A DNA stretch of 64,000 nt, from NCBI RefSeq assembly GCF_004153545.1, contig NZ_SDVA01000001.1, positions 186,001 to 250,000 of the forward strand, given 5' to 3'. Below are positions 16,035-28,560 of this stretch, piece by piece. Every line of letters starts with the position of its first letter. Positions within the stretch are counted from its first letter, which is position 1. The position numbers were made by a program, and so were the translations under genes. Origin of the DNA: Serinicoccus sediminis (lineage in GTDB: Bacteria > Actinomycetota > Actinomycetes > Actinomycetales > Dermatophilaceae). A model generated the notes under the pieces. The model made no database searches, was not told the origin of the DNA, and saw only the letters and a program-made list of their open reading frames with translations.

Positions 16035-17824
16035 CGCCGCACCACCACCACGCTGTCCGGACCGAGCCGCAGCTCGGGAGCGCCGTCGGCGACGCTCCCC
16101 GGGAAGGCCGCCACGAGGTCGACCCCCACCGGCTGCTCCCCGCCGTCGGCGGTCGGGACCGGCACGACGACCTCGCCCTCGCCGCCGAGCCGGGCCACGA
16201 GCGCGACCCCGGGCCGCACGACGGTGATGACCTCGCCACCGGTGCCGTCCGGCTCCCGGACCACGTCGCCGACCGTCCCGCGCACCTCCGGCGGCGTGTC
16301 CCGCCGCCAGTGCAGCAGGCTGCGGTAGAACGCCAGCATCTCCGCGTGCCCCGCCTCGTTTACCTCCACCCAGCGCAGGGTCGAGGCCGCGACCGTCCCG
16401 GGGTCCTGCGGGTCCGGCACCTCGCCGGCCCACCCGTGCTCGGCGAACTCCGCCCGGCGCCCCTCGCGGATGGACTGTGCGAGCCACTCCTCCTCGTGGT
16501 CGGTGAAGTACTGCCACGGCGTCGAGGCGCCCCACTCCTCCCCCATGAAGAGCATGGGCGTCCACGGCGCGGTGAGCAGCAGCGCGGCCCCGATCGCGTG
16601 CCGCCCCGCCGGTATGCCGTGGTGCAGCCGGTCCCCGACCGCCCGGTTGCCGACCTGGTCGTGGGTCTGCAGCGAGGCGACGTAGCGCCACGGCTCGGTG
16701 ACGTCGAGGTCGACGGGCCGCCCGTGCACCCGCCCGCGGAACGTCGAGAGCGTGCCGTCGTGGAAGAACGGCGTGGTGCCCAGCACCTTGGGCACGGCGG
16801 CCTCGTCGGCGAAGTCGGCGTAGTAGCCCTGCGCCTCCCCCGACAGCAGCACGTGCAGCGCGTGGTGCACGTCGTCGGCCCACTGGCCGTGCAGCCCGAG
16901 GCCACCGGCCCCGCCCGGCCCCCGCCGGGAGACCGTCGCGGGGTCGTTGCGGTCGGACTCGGCGACGAGCGTGCGCGGCACCCCGGTGCGCTCGGTGACC
17001 TCGTCGGCCAGCGCGGCGAGATCCTCGAGCAGGTGCACGGCGCGCTCGTCGTGGAGGGCGTGGACGGCGTCCAGCCGCAGCCCGTCGAGGTGGTAGTCCT
17101 CGAGCCACATCCGGGTGTTGTCCAGCAGGTAGGCCCGCACCTCGTCGCTGCCCGGCCCGTCGAGGTTGACCGCCTCCCCCCACGGCGTGTGGTGCCGGTC
17201 GGTGAAGTAGGGGCCGGCCTGCCGCAGGTAGTTGCCGCTCGGTCCCAGGTGGTTGTAGACGACGTCCAGCCACACCGCGAGGCCTGCCGCGTGGGCGGCG
17301 TCGACGAACCGGGCCAGCCCCTGCGGTCCGCCGTAGGGGTCGTGCACGGCATACAGCGCGACGCCGTCGTAGCCCCAGCCGTGCCGACCGGGGAAGGCGG
17401 CCACCGGCATCAGCTCGACGACGCTGACCCCCAGCTCGACAAGGTGGCCGAGGCGCTCGGCGGCGGCGTCGAAGGTGCCCTCCTCGGTGAAGGTCCCGAC
17501 GTGCAGCTCGTAGACCGCGGCCCGCTCCATCGGCACCCCGGCCCAGCCCTCGTCGGTCCACGGGAAGGCGCCGGTGTCGACGAGCGCGCTCGCGGCGTGG
17601 ACGCCGTCCGGCTGGTGCCGCGACCGGGGGTCGGGCACCGGGTCGCCGCCGTCGACGGAGAAGGCGTAACGGCCCTCGTGCGCGGCGACGTCGGCGGCGA
17701 CGGACCACCACCCGGCCCCGTCGGCCGACGCCACCATCGGCTCGCGCGCGGCCCCGTCGGCACCGAGCACCAGCTCGACCCGCTCGGCGTCGGGCGCCCA
17801 CAGGCGCACCTGCTGACGGCTCAT
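16031..17824 (-). CDS. treZ: maltooligosyltrehalose trehalohydrolase TreZ
   Basis: A 597-residue GH13 enzyme releasing trehalose from maltooligosyltrehalose, the second step of the TreYZ route from glycogen. It has an N-terminal early-set domain (VRLWAPDAERVELVLG) and the barrel motifs DVVYNHLGPSGNYL, GLRLDAVHAL with the nucleophile Asp, LVAESDRND with the acid Glu, and SLQTHDQVGNRAVGD. It starts at ATG 17824, inside the treY stop (ATGA). TreX is not in the window. Confidence 0.94.
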   Translation of the reverse strand: MSRQQVRLWAPDAERVELVLGADGAAREPMVASADGAGWWSVAADVAAHEGRYAFSVDGGDPVPDPRSRHQPDGVHAASALVDTGAFPWTDEGWAGVPMERAAVYELHVGTFTEEGTFDAAAERLGHLVELGVSVVELMPVAAFPGRHGWGYDGVALYAVHDPYGGPQGLARFVDAAHAAGLAVWLDVVYNHLGPSGNYLRQAGPYFTDRHHTPWGEAVNLDGPGSDEVRAYLLDNTRMWLEDYHLDGLRLDAVHALHDERAVHLLEDLAALADEVTERTGVPRTLVAESDRNDPATVSRRGPGGAGGLGLHGQWADDVHHALHVLLSGEAQGYYADFADEAAVPKVLGTTPFFHDGTLSTFRGRVHGRPVDLDVTEPWRYVASLQTHDQVGNRAVGDRLHHGIPAGRHAIGAALLLTAPWTPMLFMGEEWGASTPWQYFTDHEEEWLAQSIREGRRAEFAEHGWAGEVPDPQDPGTVAASTLRWVEVNEAGHAEMLAFYRSLLHWRRDTPPEVRGTVGDVVREPDGTGGEVITVVRPGVALVARLGGEGEVVVPVPTADGGEQPVGVDLVAAFPGSVADGAPELRLGPDSVVVVRR

Positions 17825-20316
17825 CGGCTCCCCTCCTGGAGGTCGGCGGCGCGCACCAGCAGCGCGACCGGGGCGTGCGCGAAGACGTCGGCGGCGAGCG
17901 GGCCCGCGCCGTCCTCGCCGACAAGGTGCTCCTCGCCGGTGAGCGCGTCGACCCAGCGGTCCGGCGGCAGCGGTATGCGTTGCCCGCCCAGCCCTCCGGC
18001 CGCACCGAGCGCGCGGGGCGCCCGGATGGTGAGGGTCGCGGCGACCCCGCCGCGGAGGAAGCCGAGGACGTGCTCGCCGGCCTCGACGGGGGCGTAGTCG
18101 GCGCCGGGCCCGTAGGCGTGCGGGAGCCACGCCCGCAGCCGCAGCACCCTGGAGGTCACCCAGAGCACCTCGTCGGACAGGTCGCCCGTCCACCCGGTGG
18201 CGTCGATGCGCTGCAGCCGCTCGATCCGCTCGTCGTAGTCGACCGGGCGGCGGTTGTCCGGGTCGACGAGGGACAGGTCGACGACGCCGGCGCCCTGGTA
18301 GGTGTCGGGGACACCGGGCAGGGTCAGCTGCAGGATCTTCTGCGCCAGGGTGAGGGTCCGGATCGTCGGGTCGTTGTCCCGGACGGCGGCCGCGATCGCC
18401 TCCGACACCTCCCCCTCCCCCAGCATCTCGTGCGCCAGCGCGAGCACCCGCTCCTCGTAGTCGGCGTCCGGCTCGGTCCACGTGGAGTGCAGCTTGGCCT
18501 CGCGGACGGCCTTGGTGAGGTAGGCGTCGAGCCGCTCGGTGTCGACGCGGCCGGCGCCGACGAGGGTCTGCCAGATGAGGTGCGCGGTCTCCCCGTCCAC
18601 CCGGTGCCGGGCCGCCGCCTCGAGCGCGGCGCGGGAGACGGACTTCCAGGCCCCGCCGTCCCCGGAGACGGCGAGGATCCGGGCCCGCACGTCCTCGCTG
18701 CGCTTGGTGTCGTGGGTGGACAGGGTGGTCATGCCGACCGGCCAGTGCTCGGCCTGGTGCCGGGCCCAGGCGTGCAGGGTGGCGACCCCGCGGGCGGGGT
18801 CGAGCCCGACCGCCGGGTCGGCGCCCACCTCGTTGAGCGCGACGAGGCGGTGCCAGCGGTAGAACGCGGTGTCCTCGATGCCCTTGGCCATGACCGGGCC
18901 GGTGGTCTGCTGGAAGCGCACGCACAGGTCGGTCGCGGCGGCAGGGTCGGTGGCGCACCCCTGCGGGTCGGCGAGGACGGCCGCGAGCGCGTCGATCTCC
19001 TCGCGCAGCTCGGGGCGGGCCGCGCGGGCCCGCTCGTGCCCGTCGTGCAGCGGCTGCACCATGGACTCGTCGGCCTCGGTCGGGGCGGCGCCGGGCCGCA
19101 CGTAGGCGCGGTAGACGTGCACCGAGACCAGCAGCTCGACGAGGGCCTCGCGCAGCCGCGCCTCGTCGAGCCGCGGCAGGGCCTGGACGGCGCGGCGCAG
19201 GAGCCGGGCGACCTCGGGCTGCAGCAGCTCGGTCGCCGCGAGCCGCTTGCACCGCTCGACCTCCACGTGCAGGTCGGGCTCGCCGCCGGTGCGCTCCCAC
19301 GCGCCGCTGACGGCCTCGGTGGTCGTCGGGTCGACGAGGGCGGCGGACAGGGCCGCGTTCGCGTCGTAGCCGGTGGTGCCCGCGCAGGCCCAGACGTCGG
19401 GGAGGCGCTCGTCGCCCTCGAGGATCTTCTCCACCCAGACCGGGGTGCCGGGCTGCAGGGCGTCGGTGAGCCGCTGGAGGTATGCCGTGGGGTCGGCCAG
19501 CCCGTCCGGGTGGTCGATGCGGAACCCGTCGACGACGCCGCGCCGGTGCAGGTCGAGGAGCAGCGCGTGGGTGTCGGCGAAGACGTCGGCCTGCTCCACC
19601 CGGACCCCGATGAGGCCGTCGACCTCGAAGAACCGGCGGTAGTTGAGCACGTCGGCCGAGTCCAGCCAGCACGCGAGCAGCCAGCGCTGGGCGTCGAGGA
19701 CGGCCCGCAGCGCGGCCGGCGAGCCGGGGCCGTCCGGGTGCTCCTGCGCGATCTGCTCCGTGCCGGGCGCCAGCGGCAGCACGTGCTCGAAGTAGCGGGC
19801 GACCGGCTGGCCGGCCGCCGGGCCCTCGTCCTCCCGGCCGGTGTCCAGGGTGATCTCGCCCCGGTCGAGCACGGCGTCGAGGTCGTCGCCCAGGACCGGC
19901 AGGCCGAAGCGGCCGCCGAGGTGGGCCCAGTCGACGTCGAACCACGCCGCCCGGGCGGCGGTCGGCCCGTCCCGCAGCACCTCCCACACGGGGGCGTTGC
20001 GCCACAGCGGGGCGACCAGCGCCATGTGGTTGGGGACGATGTCGACGACGACCCCCAGGCCCAGCTCGTGAGCGGCGTCGGCGAGCGCCTCGAGCCCGGG
20101 CCGCCCGCCGATCTCGGGGTTGACCTCGGTGTGGTCCAGCACGTCGTAGCCGTGCTCGGAGCCGGGGACGGCGGTGAGCACGGGCGAGAGGTAGACGTGG
20201 CTGACCCCCAGCGCCCGCAGGTAGGGCAGGACCTCCTGCGCGTCGGCGCAGGTGAACCCGGCGTGCAGCTGGAGGCGGTAGGTGGCGGTCAGGGGACGCG
20301 GCGTGGAAGCTGTCAT
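17821..20316 (-). CDS. treY: maltooligosyltrehalose synthase TreY
   Basis: An 831-residue GH13 intramolecular transglucosylase converting the reducing-end alpha-1,4 bond of a maltooligosaccharide to alpha,alpha-1,1. Clear signatures are TATYRLQLHAGFTCADA at the N-terminus, LSPVLTAVPGSEHGYDV, VVDIVPNHMA, VDGFRIDHPDGLADP, VEKILEGDE and LSTHDTKRSEDVRARI. The length is typical. It is the first gene of treY-treZ-hypothetical, all coupled by four-base overlaps. The ATG at 20316 lies about nine bases after a GAGACT, consistent with leaderless transcription. Confidence 0.95.
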   Translation of the reverse strand: MTASTPRPLTATYRLQLHAGFTCADAQEVLPYLRALGVSHVYLSPVLTAVPGSEHGYDVLDHTEVNPEIGGRPGLEALADAAHELGLGVVVDIVPNHMALVAPLWRNAPVWEVLRDGPTAARAAWFDVDWAHLGGRFGLPVLGDDLDAVLDRGEITLDTGREDEGPAAGQPVARYFEHVLPLAPGTEQIAQEHPDGPGSPAALRAVLDAQRWLLACWLDSADVLNYRRFFEVDGLIGVRVEQADVFADTHALLLDLHRRGVVDGFRIDHPDGLADPTAYLQRLTDALQPGTPVWVEKILEGDERLPDVWACAGTTGYDANAALSAALVDPTTTEAVSGAWERTGGEPDLHVEVERCKRLAATELLQPEVARLLRRAVQALPRLDEARLREALVELLVSVHVYRAYVRPGAAPTEADESMVQPLHDGHERARAARPELREEIDALAAVLADPQGCATDPAAATDLCVRFQQTTGPVMAKGIEDTAFYRWHRLVALNEVGADPAVGLDPARGVATLHAWARHQAEHWPVGMTTLSTHDTKRSEDVRARILAVSGDGGAWKSVSRAALEAAARHRVDGETAHLIWQTLVGAGRVDTERLDAYLTKAVREAKLHSTWTEPDADYEERVLALAHEMLGEGEVSEAIAAAVRDNDPTIRTLTLAQKILQLTLPGVPDTYQGAGVVDLSLVDPDNRRPVDYDERIERLQRIDATGWTGDLSDEVLWVTSRVLRLRAWLPHAYGPGADYAPVEAGEHVLGFLRGGVAATLTIRAPRALGAAGGLGGQRIPLPPDRWVDALTGEEHLVGEDGAGPLAADVFAHAPVALLVRAADLQEGSR

Positions 20317-20482
20317 GACCCGCCCAGTCTCTCACCCGCGCGGCCGGGACGGCCCCTGGTCCGGACCCCGCACGGTATGCGGTGCGCCGCGGCTCGGGGC
20401 GCACGTCCTGCGGCCCCCGCACCCCCGCTCCGGCGAGTGCTGGCCCCTCCGGTCGGAATGGGTGAGGTGCGGTGTCCGACCG

Positions 20483-20488
20483 TAGAAT
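20483..20488 (+). promoter_or_regulatory. -10 box TAGAAT of metH
   Basis: TAGAAT lies seven bases before a GTG at 20496 and inside the alternative longer frame beginning at 20472. This favours the shorter start. No cobalamin or SAM riboswitch is seen in the 170 bp upstream, and a leaderless transcript would leave no room for one. Confidence 0.55.
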
Positions 20489-20495
20489 CTTCAGC

Positions 20496-24212
<3,717 letters not shown>

Positions 24213-24214
24213 CG

Positions 24215-24241
24215 GTGGACGCGGCCCCGCGGGCGGTCCAC
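24215..24241 (+). terminator. weak hairpin after metH
   Basis: GTGGAC at 24215-24220 pairs with GTCCAC at 24236-24241 around a G/C-rich 15-base interior. It begins two bases after the metH stop. There is no T-run, as usual at this GC content. Confidence 0.35.
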
Positions 24242-24293
24242 TACCGCATTCCCGCCTCGCTCGCATCGTGACCCGACCGTTGCCTGCATAACA

Positions 24294-24306
24294 TTCGTGT
24301 CACGAA
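24294..24306. promoter_or_regulatory. palindrome TTCGTGTCACGAA upstream of the betaine transporter
   Basis: A perfect 6-1-6 palindrome (TTCGTG, T, CACGAA) lies 90 bp before the opuA-type operon, just downstream of a TAACAT hexamer at 24289-24294 that could be a -10. A repressor bound here would overlap the start point. The binding protein is unknown. Confidence 0.35.
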
Positions 24307-24395
24307 GGGACGCAGAACCCGCTCTGGACCTGCGGTGACGTCCGCGACGTTGCTACTTTCGGGTGAACTAGTGTGCCCCCGATCACAGGAGCCCC

Positions 24396-25637
24396 GTGGC
24401 CTCCATATCTGCCGAGAAGCTCTACAAGGTCTTCGGCCGCCGCCCCCAGCGCGGCGTCGACGCCTTGGAGAGCGGCGCGACCCGCGCCGACCTGCGCAAG
24501 CAGGGTCTGACCCCTGCCGTCATCGACGCCTCCTTCGACGTGAAGGACGGTGAGATCTTCGTCGTCATGGGCCTGTCCGGATCGGGCAAGTCCACCCTCA
24601 TCCGCATGGTCAACGGGCTCCTCGAGCCGACCAGCGGCACGGTCTCCATCGACGGGGACGACGTCACCCGGCTGACCGGCGAGAAGCTGCGCCGCGTGCG
24701 TCGCGAGAAGGTCAGCATGGTCTTCCAGCACTTCGCGCTGCTCCCGCACCGCACCGTGGGCGAGAACGCCGCCTACGCCCTCGAGATCAGCGGCACGAAC
24801 CGCGCGGAGCGCGAGAAGCGCGCCGACCGGGCGCTGGAGATGGTCGGCCTCGGTGGCTGGGGCGGGTCGCTGCCCGGGGAGCTGTCCGGCGGGATGCGGC
24901 AGCGCGTCGGGCTGGCCCGGGCGCTGGCCTCCGGCACCGACATCATGCTCATGGACGAGGCGTTCAGCGCCCTCGACCCGCTCATCCGGCGGGACATGCA
25001 GGACCAGCTCATCGAGCTGCAGCACGAGCTCGGCAAGACGATCCTCTTCATCACCCACGACCTCAACGAGGCCATGCGTCTGGGCGACCGCATCGCGATG
25101 ATGCGCGACGGCCGGATCGAGCAGGTGGGCAGCGCCGAGGAGATCCTCAACAACCCGGTCAACAACTACGTCGCGGAGTTCGTCCAGGACGTCGACCGCA
25201 CCCGGGTGCTGACGGCCGCCAACGTCATGGAGCCCCCGGTCGCCGTCCTCGGCACCGAGCAGGGGCCGCAGACCGCTCACAAGCTCATGCGCGAGCACCA
25301 GACCACCGTCCTGCCCGTGGTCCGCCGCGACCGCACGCTCGCCGGTCTCGTCCACGAGCGCGACGTCGCGACCGCCGTCCGCGACGGGGGCGAGATGAGG
25401 GTCGTGCCGGCCGAGCAGGTCGGTGTCGTCCGGACCGGCGACCACCTGGTCGACCTCTTCGGGCACGCCACCGAGCACTCCCTCCTCGTGGTGCTGGACG
25501 AGCAGGACAAGGTCGCGGGCGTCATCCCCCGCGTCACGCTGCTCGCGGCCCTGCGCAGCGACCCCACGTCGACGAGCGACACCGACCAGCCCACGACCAC
25601 GGACGCCCAGCTGCAGCCGGCCGGAGGTGCCGCATGA
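24396..25637 (+). CDS. glycine betaine/proline ABC transporter ATPase
   Basis: A 413-residue ATPase of the ProV/OpuAA family. It has Walker A GLSGSGKST, Q-loop FQHFALLPHRTV, signature LSGGMRQRVGLARAL, Walker B IMLMDEAFSALDP, and a C-terminal tandem CBS region (about residues 270-385) ending in VVLDEQDKVAGVIPR. The CBS pair in this family senses ionic strength or nucleotides and gates osmotic activation. The GTG start has AGGAG six bases upstream. It overlaps the permease by ATGA. It imports osmoprotectants and could also supply methyl groups. Confidence 0.92.
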   Translation: MASISAEKLYKVFGRRPQRGVDALESGATRADLRKQGLTPAVIDASFDVKDGEIFVVMGLSGSGKSTLIRMVNGLLEPTSGTVSIDGDDVTRLTGEKLRRVRREKVSMVFQHFALLPHRTVGENAAYALEISGTNRAEREKRADRALEMVGLGGWGGSLPGELSGGMRQRVGLARALASGTDIMLMDEAFSALDPLIRRDMQDQLIELQHELGKTILFITHDLNEAMRLGDRIAMMRDGRIEQVGSAEEILNNPVNNYVAEFVQDVDRTRVLTAANVMEPPVAVLGTEQGPQTAHKLMREHQTTVLPVVRRDRTLAGLVHERDVATAVRDGGEMRVVPAEQVGVVRTGDHLVDLFGHATEHSLLVVLDEQDKVAGVIPRVTLLAALRSDPTSTSDTDQPTTTDAQLQPAGGAA

Positions 25638-26617
25638 GCGAGAACGACTCGATCGTCCCCCGCATCCCCGTCGGCGAGTGGGGGGACAGCGCGCTGGACT
25701 GGATCAACGACAACTTCGAGTGGCTGCTCGACTTCCTGGCGACCGTCCTCGACTTCCTGGTCAGCACCCTCACCGACGCCCTGGTCACCGTGCCGGCCCT
25801 GGTCCTGGTCGTGGTCTTCGCCCTCGTCGGGCTGCTGGTGCGCTCGTGGGAGCTGGCCGTCGGCACCGTGATCACCTTCCTGCTCATCATCGCGATGGAC
25901 CAGTGGGTGACGGCGATGCAGACCCTCGCCCTGGTCCTCATCGCGACCCTCGTGGCCATCCTCGTCGCCGTCCCGATCGGCATCCTCGCGGCGCGCAACG
26001 AGCGGGTCAGCGCCGTCGTCCGGCCGGTGCTGGACTTCATGCAGACCATGCCGGCCTTCGTCTACCTCATCCCGGCCGTGGTCTTCTTCGGCATCGGCGT
26101 GGTCCCCGGCATCTTCGCCACGGTCATCTTCGCGCTCCCCCCGGGCGTGCGCCTCACCGAGCTCGGCATCCGCGGGGTGGACTCGGAGACCGTCGAGGCC
26201 GGCCAGGCCTTCGGAGCCACACCGGGCCAGATCCTGCGCGGCATCCAGCTCCCGCTGGCCACGCCGACCATCATGGCCGGCGTCAACCAGGTCATCATGC
26301 TGTCGCTGTCCATGGCGGTCATCGCCGGCATCGCCGGGGCCGACGGGCTCGGCAAGGAGGTCGTGGCCTCCATCTCGACCCTCGACGGACCGCAGGGCAT
26401 CGAGGCCGGCCTGTCCGTCGTCATCATCGCCATCTACCTCGACCGGGTCACCGCTGCGCTGGGCCGTCCCGGCGACTACCCCCACTCGGGGCTGAGCATG
26501 CTGCGCCGCCGCCGGGCCGCCGGCGGCGGGGGCAGTGACGCGGCGCAGGACGAGGCCGACGAGCGGGTCGAGGGCGGCGCCGACCAGGGCCGCGGACTCG
26601 CCCAGGTCGGCAGCTGA
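25634..26617 (+). CDS. glycine betaine/proline ABC transporter permease
   Basis: A 327-residue ProW/OpuAB-type membrane protein with about seven hydrophobic helices. The permease-ATPase coupling loop is visible as GVDSETVEAGQAFGATPGQI, and MQTMPAFVYLIPAVVFFGIG is characteristic of the family. The N-terminus has an amphipathic stretch (WGDSALDWINDNFEWLLDFL). The C-terminal tail is acidic and Gly-rich. It lies between the ATPase (ATGA overlap) and the binding protein, 74 bp further on. Confidence 0.92.
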   Translation: MSENDSIVPRIPVGEWGDSALDWINDNFEWLLDFLATVLDFLVSTLTDALVTVPALVLVVVFALVGLLVRSWELAVGTVITFLLIIAMDQWVTAMQTLALVLIATLVAILVAVPIGILAARNERVSAVVRPVLDFMQTMPAFVYLIPAVVFFGIGVVPGIFATVIFALPPGVRLTELGIRGVDSETVEAGQAFGATPGQILRGIQLPLATPTIMAGVNQVIMLSLSMAVIAGIAGADGLGKEVVASISTLDGPQGIEAGLSVVIIAIYLDRVTAALGRPGDYPHSGLSMLRRRRAAGGGGSDAAQDEADERVEGGADQGRGLAQVGS

Positions 26618-26691
26618 GCCGGCGCACCACCCCACCACCACCTGAACGGACCGTCCCGTGGCGGTCACCATCGAAGAAGGGAACCAGACAG

Positions 26692-27633
26692 ATGACACTG
26701 CGACGCAACCGCACGATGACCCTCGCCGGGGCCGCCCTGGCCACCACCCTCACCCTCGCCGCCTGTGGCGGCGGTGACTCCGGTGGCGGCGAGTCCGAGG
26801 GTGACTCCGGAGAGGCGGCCGCCGGCGGCGCCGAGGGCACGATCACGATGGGCTTCATCCCGTCCTGGACGGACGGGCTGTCCACCGCCTACCTCCTGGA
26901 GGACCAGCTCACCAAGCTCGGCTACGAGGTCGAGATGGAGGAGCTCACCGAGGCCGCCCTGCTCTACACCGGGCTGGCCGAGGGCGACGTCGACATGTAC
27001 CCCTCCGCGTGGCCCGAGGTCACCCACGCGCAGTACATGGAGGAGTACGGCGACCAGATCGAGGACCTCGGCGCCTACTACGACAACGCGAAGCTCACCT
27101 TCGCCGTGCCGAGCTACACCGAGATCGACTCGATCGCCGAGCTCACCGGCAACGCGGACATGTTCAACGGGCAGATCATCGGGATCGAGCCGGGCGCCGG
27201 CCTGACCGCCGCCACCCAGGACTCGGTGATGCCGGAGTACGAGCTGGAGGGCGACTACGAGCTCGTCACCTCCTCCACCTCCGCCATGCTCACCGAGCTG
27301 GAGAGCGCCATCAACGACGAGGAGGACATCGTCGTGACGCTCTGGCAGCCGTTCTGGGCCAACAGCGCCTTCGACGTCAAGACCCTCGAGGACCCGGAGG
27401 GCGCGCTCGGCGAGGCCGAGGCGCTGCACTTCCTCGGCACGGAGGGCTTCTCCGAGGAGTTCCCGGAGGCCGCCGAGCTCATCGCCGGCATCCAGCTGGA
27501 CGACGAGGAGTACGGCGCGCTGGAGGACATGGTCGTCAACGAGTACGGCGAGGGCCAGTACGAGGAGGCGGTCGACGCCTTCCTGGAGGAGTACCCCGAC
27601 GCCTTCGACACGATCGTCACCGAGGAGGGCTGA
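26692..27633 (+). CDS. glycine betaine-binding lipoprotein of the ABC transporter
   Basis: A 313-residue OpuAC-family substrate-binding protein with a lipoprotein signal: basic MTLRRNRTM, hydrophobic core, then lipobox LAAC. After an acidic Gly/Ser linker comes the type II binding domain (ITMGFIPSWTDGLSTAYLLE, DVDMYPSAWPEVTHAQ, VVTLWQPFWANSAFDV). The conserved Trp residues would form the aromatic cage for the quaternary amine. An AAGAAGGGAA site precedes the ATG. A strong hairpin terminates the operon at 27650-27684. Confidence 0.92.
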   Translation: MTLRRNRTMTLAGAALATTLTLAACGGGDSGGGESEGDSGEAAAGGAEGTITMGFIPSWTDGLSTAYLLEDQLTKLGYEVEMEELTEAALLYTGLAEGDVDMYPSAWPEVTHAQYMEEYGDQIEDLGAYYDNAKLTFAVPSYTEIDSIAELTGNADMFNGQIIGIEPGAGLTAATQDSVMPEYELEGDYELVTSSTSAMLTELESAINDEEDIVVTLWQPFWANSAFDVKTLEDPEGALGEAEALHFLGTEGFSEEFPEAAELIAGIQLDDEEYGALEDMVVNEYGEGQYEEAVDAFLEEYPDAFDTIVTEEG

Positions 27634-27649
27634 GCCCCACCGCACGATC

Positions 27650-27684
27650 CGACGGCCCTGCGGCAGCACGCCGCAGGGCCGTCG
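27650..27684 (+). terminator. 15-bp hairpin ending the betaine transporter operon
   Basis: Left arm 27650-27664 and right arm 27670-27684 are perfectly complementary over 15 bp around the loop AGCAC. It is 16 bp after the stop of the binding-protein gene and lacks a T-run. Confidence 0.85.
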
Positions 27685-27736
27685 GCGTGCGCGGCGATTT
27701 CCCGACCCGCGCGACCGCTTGGAAGACTGGACCACC

Positions 27737-28516
27737 ATGTCCCCCGGTCCGACCCGCATCTCCGTCGAGCTCGTCCCCCGCAGCGCCGAGTCCGTCCGCG
27801 GCGAGATGCAGCAGGTGCGCGAGCACCTCACGACCGTGGACACGGTCAACATCCCCGACCTGGTCAAGTTCGACCTGCGCAGCTGGGCGGCCACCCAGGT
27901 CGCCCGGGAGTCGACCACCCGGGGCGACGGAACGGCATACCGGACGATCCCGCACATCCGGGCCGCCGACGTCGACCCGGACGTGCCGCTGCCCATGGCG
28001 CAGGAGGCGCGGCGCACCGGCGAGCTGCTCGTGGTGTCGGGCGACGACGCGGACTACTTCCACTCCTCGACCTACCCGGTGGACGCGGTCGACGTCATCC
28101 GGCGCATGCGGGCCGAGCTGCCCGACGTGACCATCTACGCCGGGCTGGACCCGTACCGGCAGGCGATGACGACGGAGATGCGCTACCTGGACCGCAAGCT
28201 CGCGGCCGGTGCGAGCGGCATCTTCACCCAGCCGTTCTTCGACGTGCACCTCATGGAGGCCTGGGCCTCGGTGCTCCCCTCCGACCTGCCCGTGTGGTGG
28301 GGGGCGACCTCGGTGACGACGGACGGGGCGATGGGCTACTGGCGCCGCCGCAACCGGGTCGTCTTCCCCCGGGGCTTCGACACCTCGATCGGGTGGCAGC
28401 GCGACTTCGCCCGCCGCGTGGTCGACTTCGCCCGCGGCCGCGGGCACCACGCCTACCTCATGCCGGTGCGCGCCCCCCTGCTGGACTACCTCGGCGGTGT
28501 CCTCGACGAGGCCTGA
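27737..28516 (+). CDS. methylenetetrahydrofolate reductase (MetF)-like protein
   Basis: A 259-residue TIM-barrel protein of the MTHFR family, shorter than typical MetF (about 290-300). It begins RISVELVPRSAESVRGEM, with the Glu where MetF has its N-terminal catalytic Glu, and contains NIPDLVKFD, TGELLVVSGDDADYFH (the flavin-adjacent loop), and GASGIFTQPFFDVHLMEAW. It would make 5-methyl-THF for MetH, encoded 3.5 kb upstream. AAGACT at 27723-27728 precedes the ATG by eight bases. Because of its length and divergence, I do not assign the symbol. Confidence 0.72.
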   Translation: MSPGPTRISVELVPRSAESVRGEMQQVREHLTTVDTVNIPDLVKFDLRSWAATQVARESTTRGDGTAYRTIPHIRAADVDPDVPLPMAQEARRTGELLVVSGDDADYFHSSTYPVDAVDVIRRMRAELPDVTIYAGLDPYRQAMTTEMRYLDRKLAAGASGIFTQPFFDVHLMEAWASVLPSDLPVWWGATSVTTDGAMGYWRRRNRVVFPRGFDTSIGWQRDFARRVVDFARGRGHHAYLMPVRAPLLDYLGGVLDEA

Positions 28517-28560
28517 GCGCGACAGGCGGGTATGTCGCACCTCGCTGCCATCGTGCTGCC

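Noticed and set aside
20317-20495. Cobalamin or SAM riboswitch upstream of metH
   Set aside because: I saw no B12-box or SAM-type pairing, and TAGAAT at 20483 implies a leaderless message.
24396-27633. Betaine uptake feeding MetH directly
   Set aside because: MetH modules here are the methyl-THF type; no betaine methyltransferase is visible, so osmoprotection is the simpler reading.
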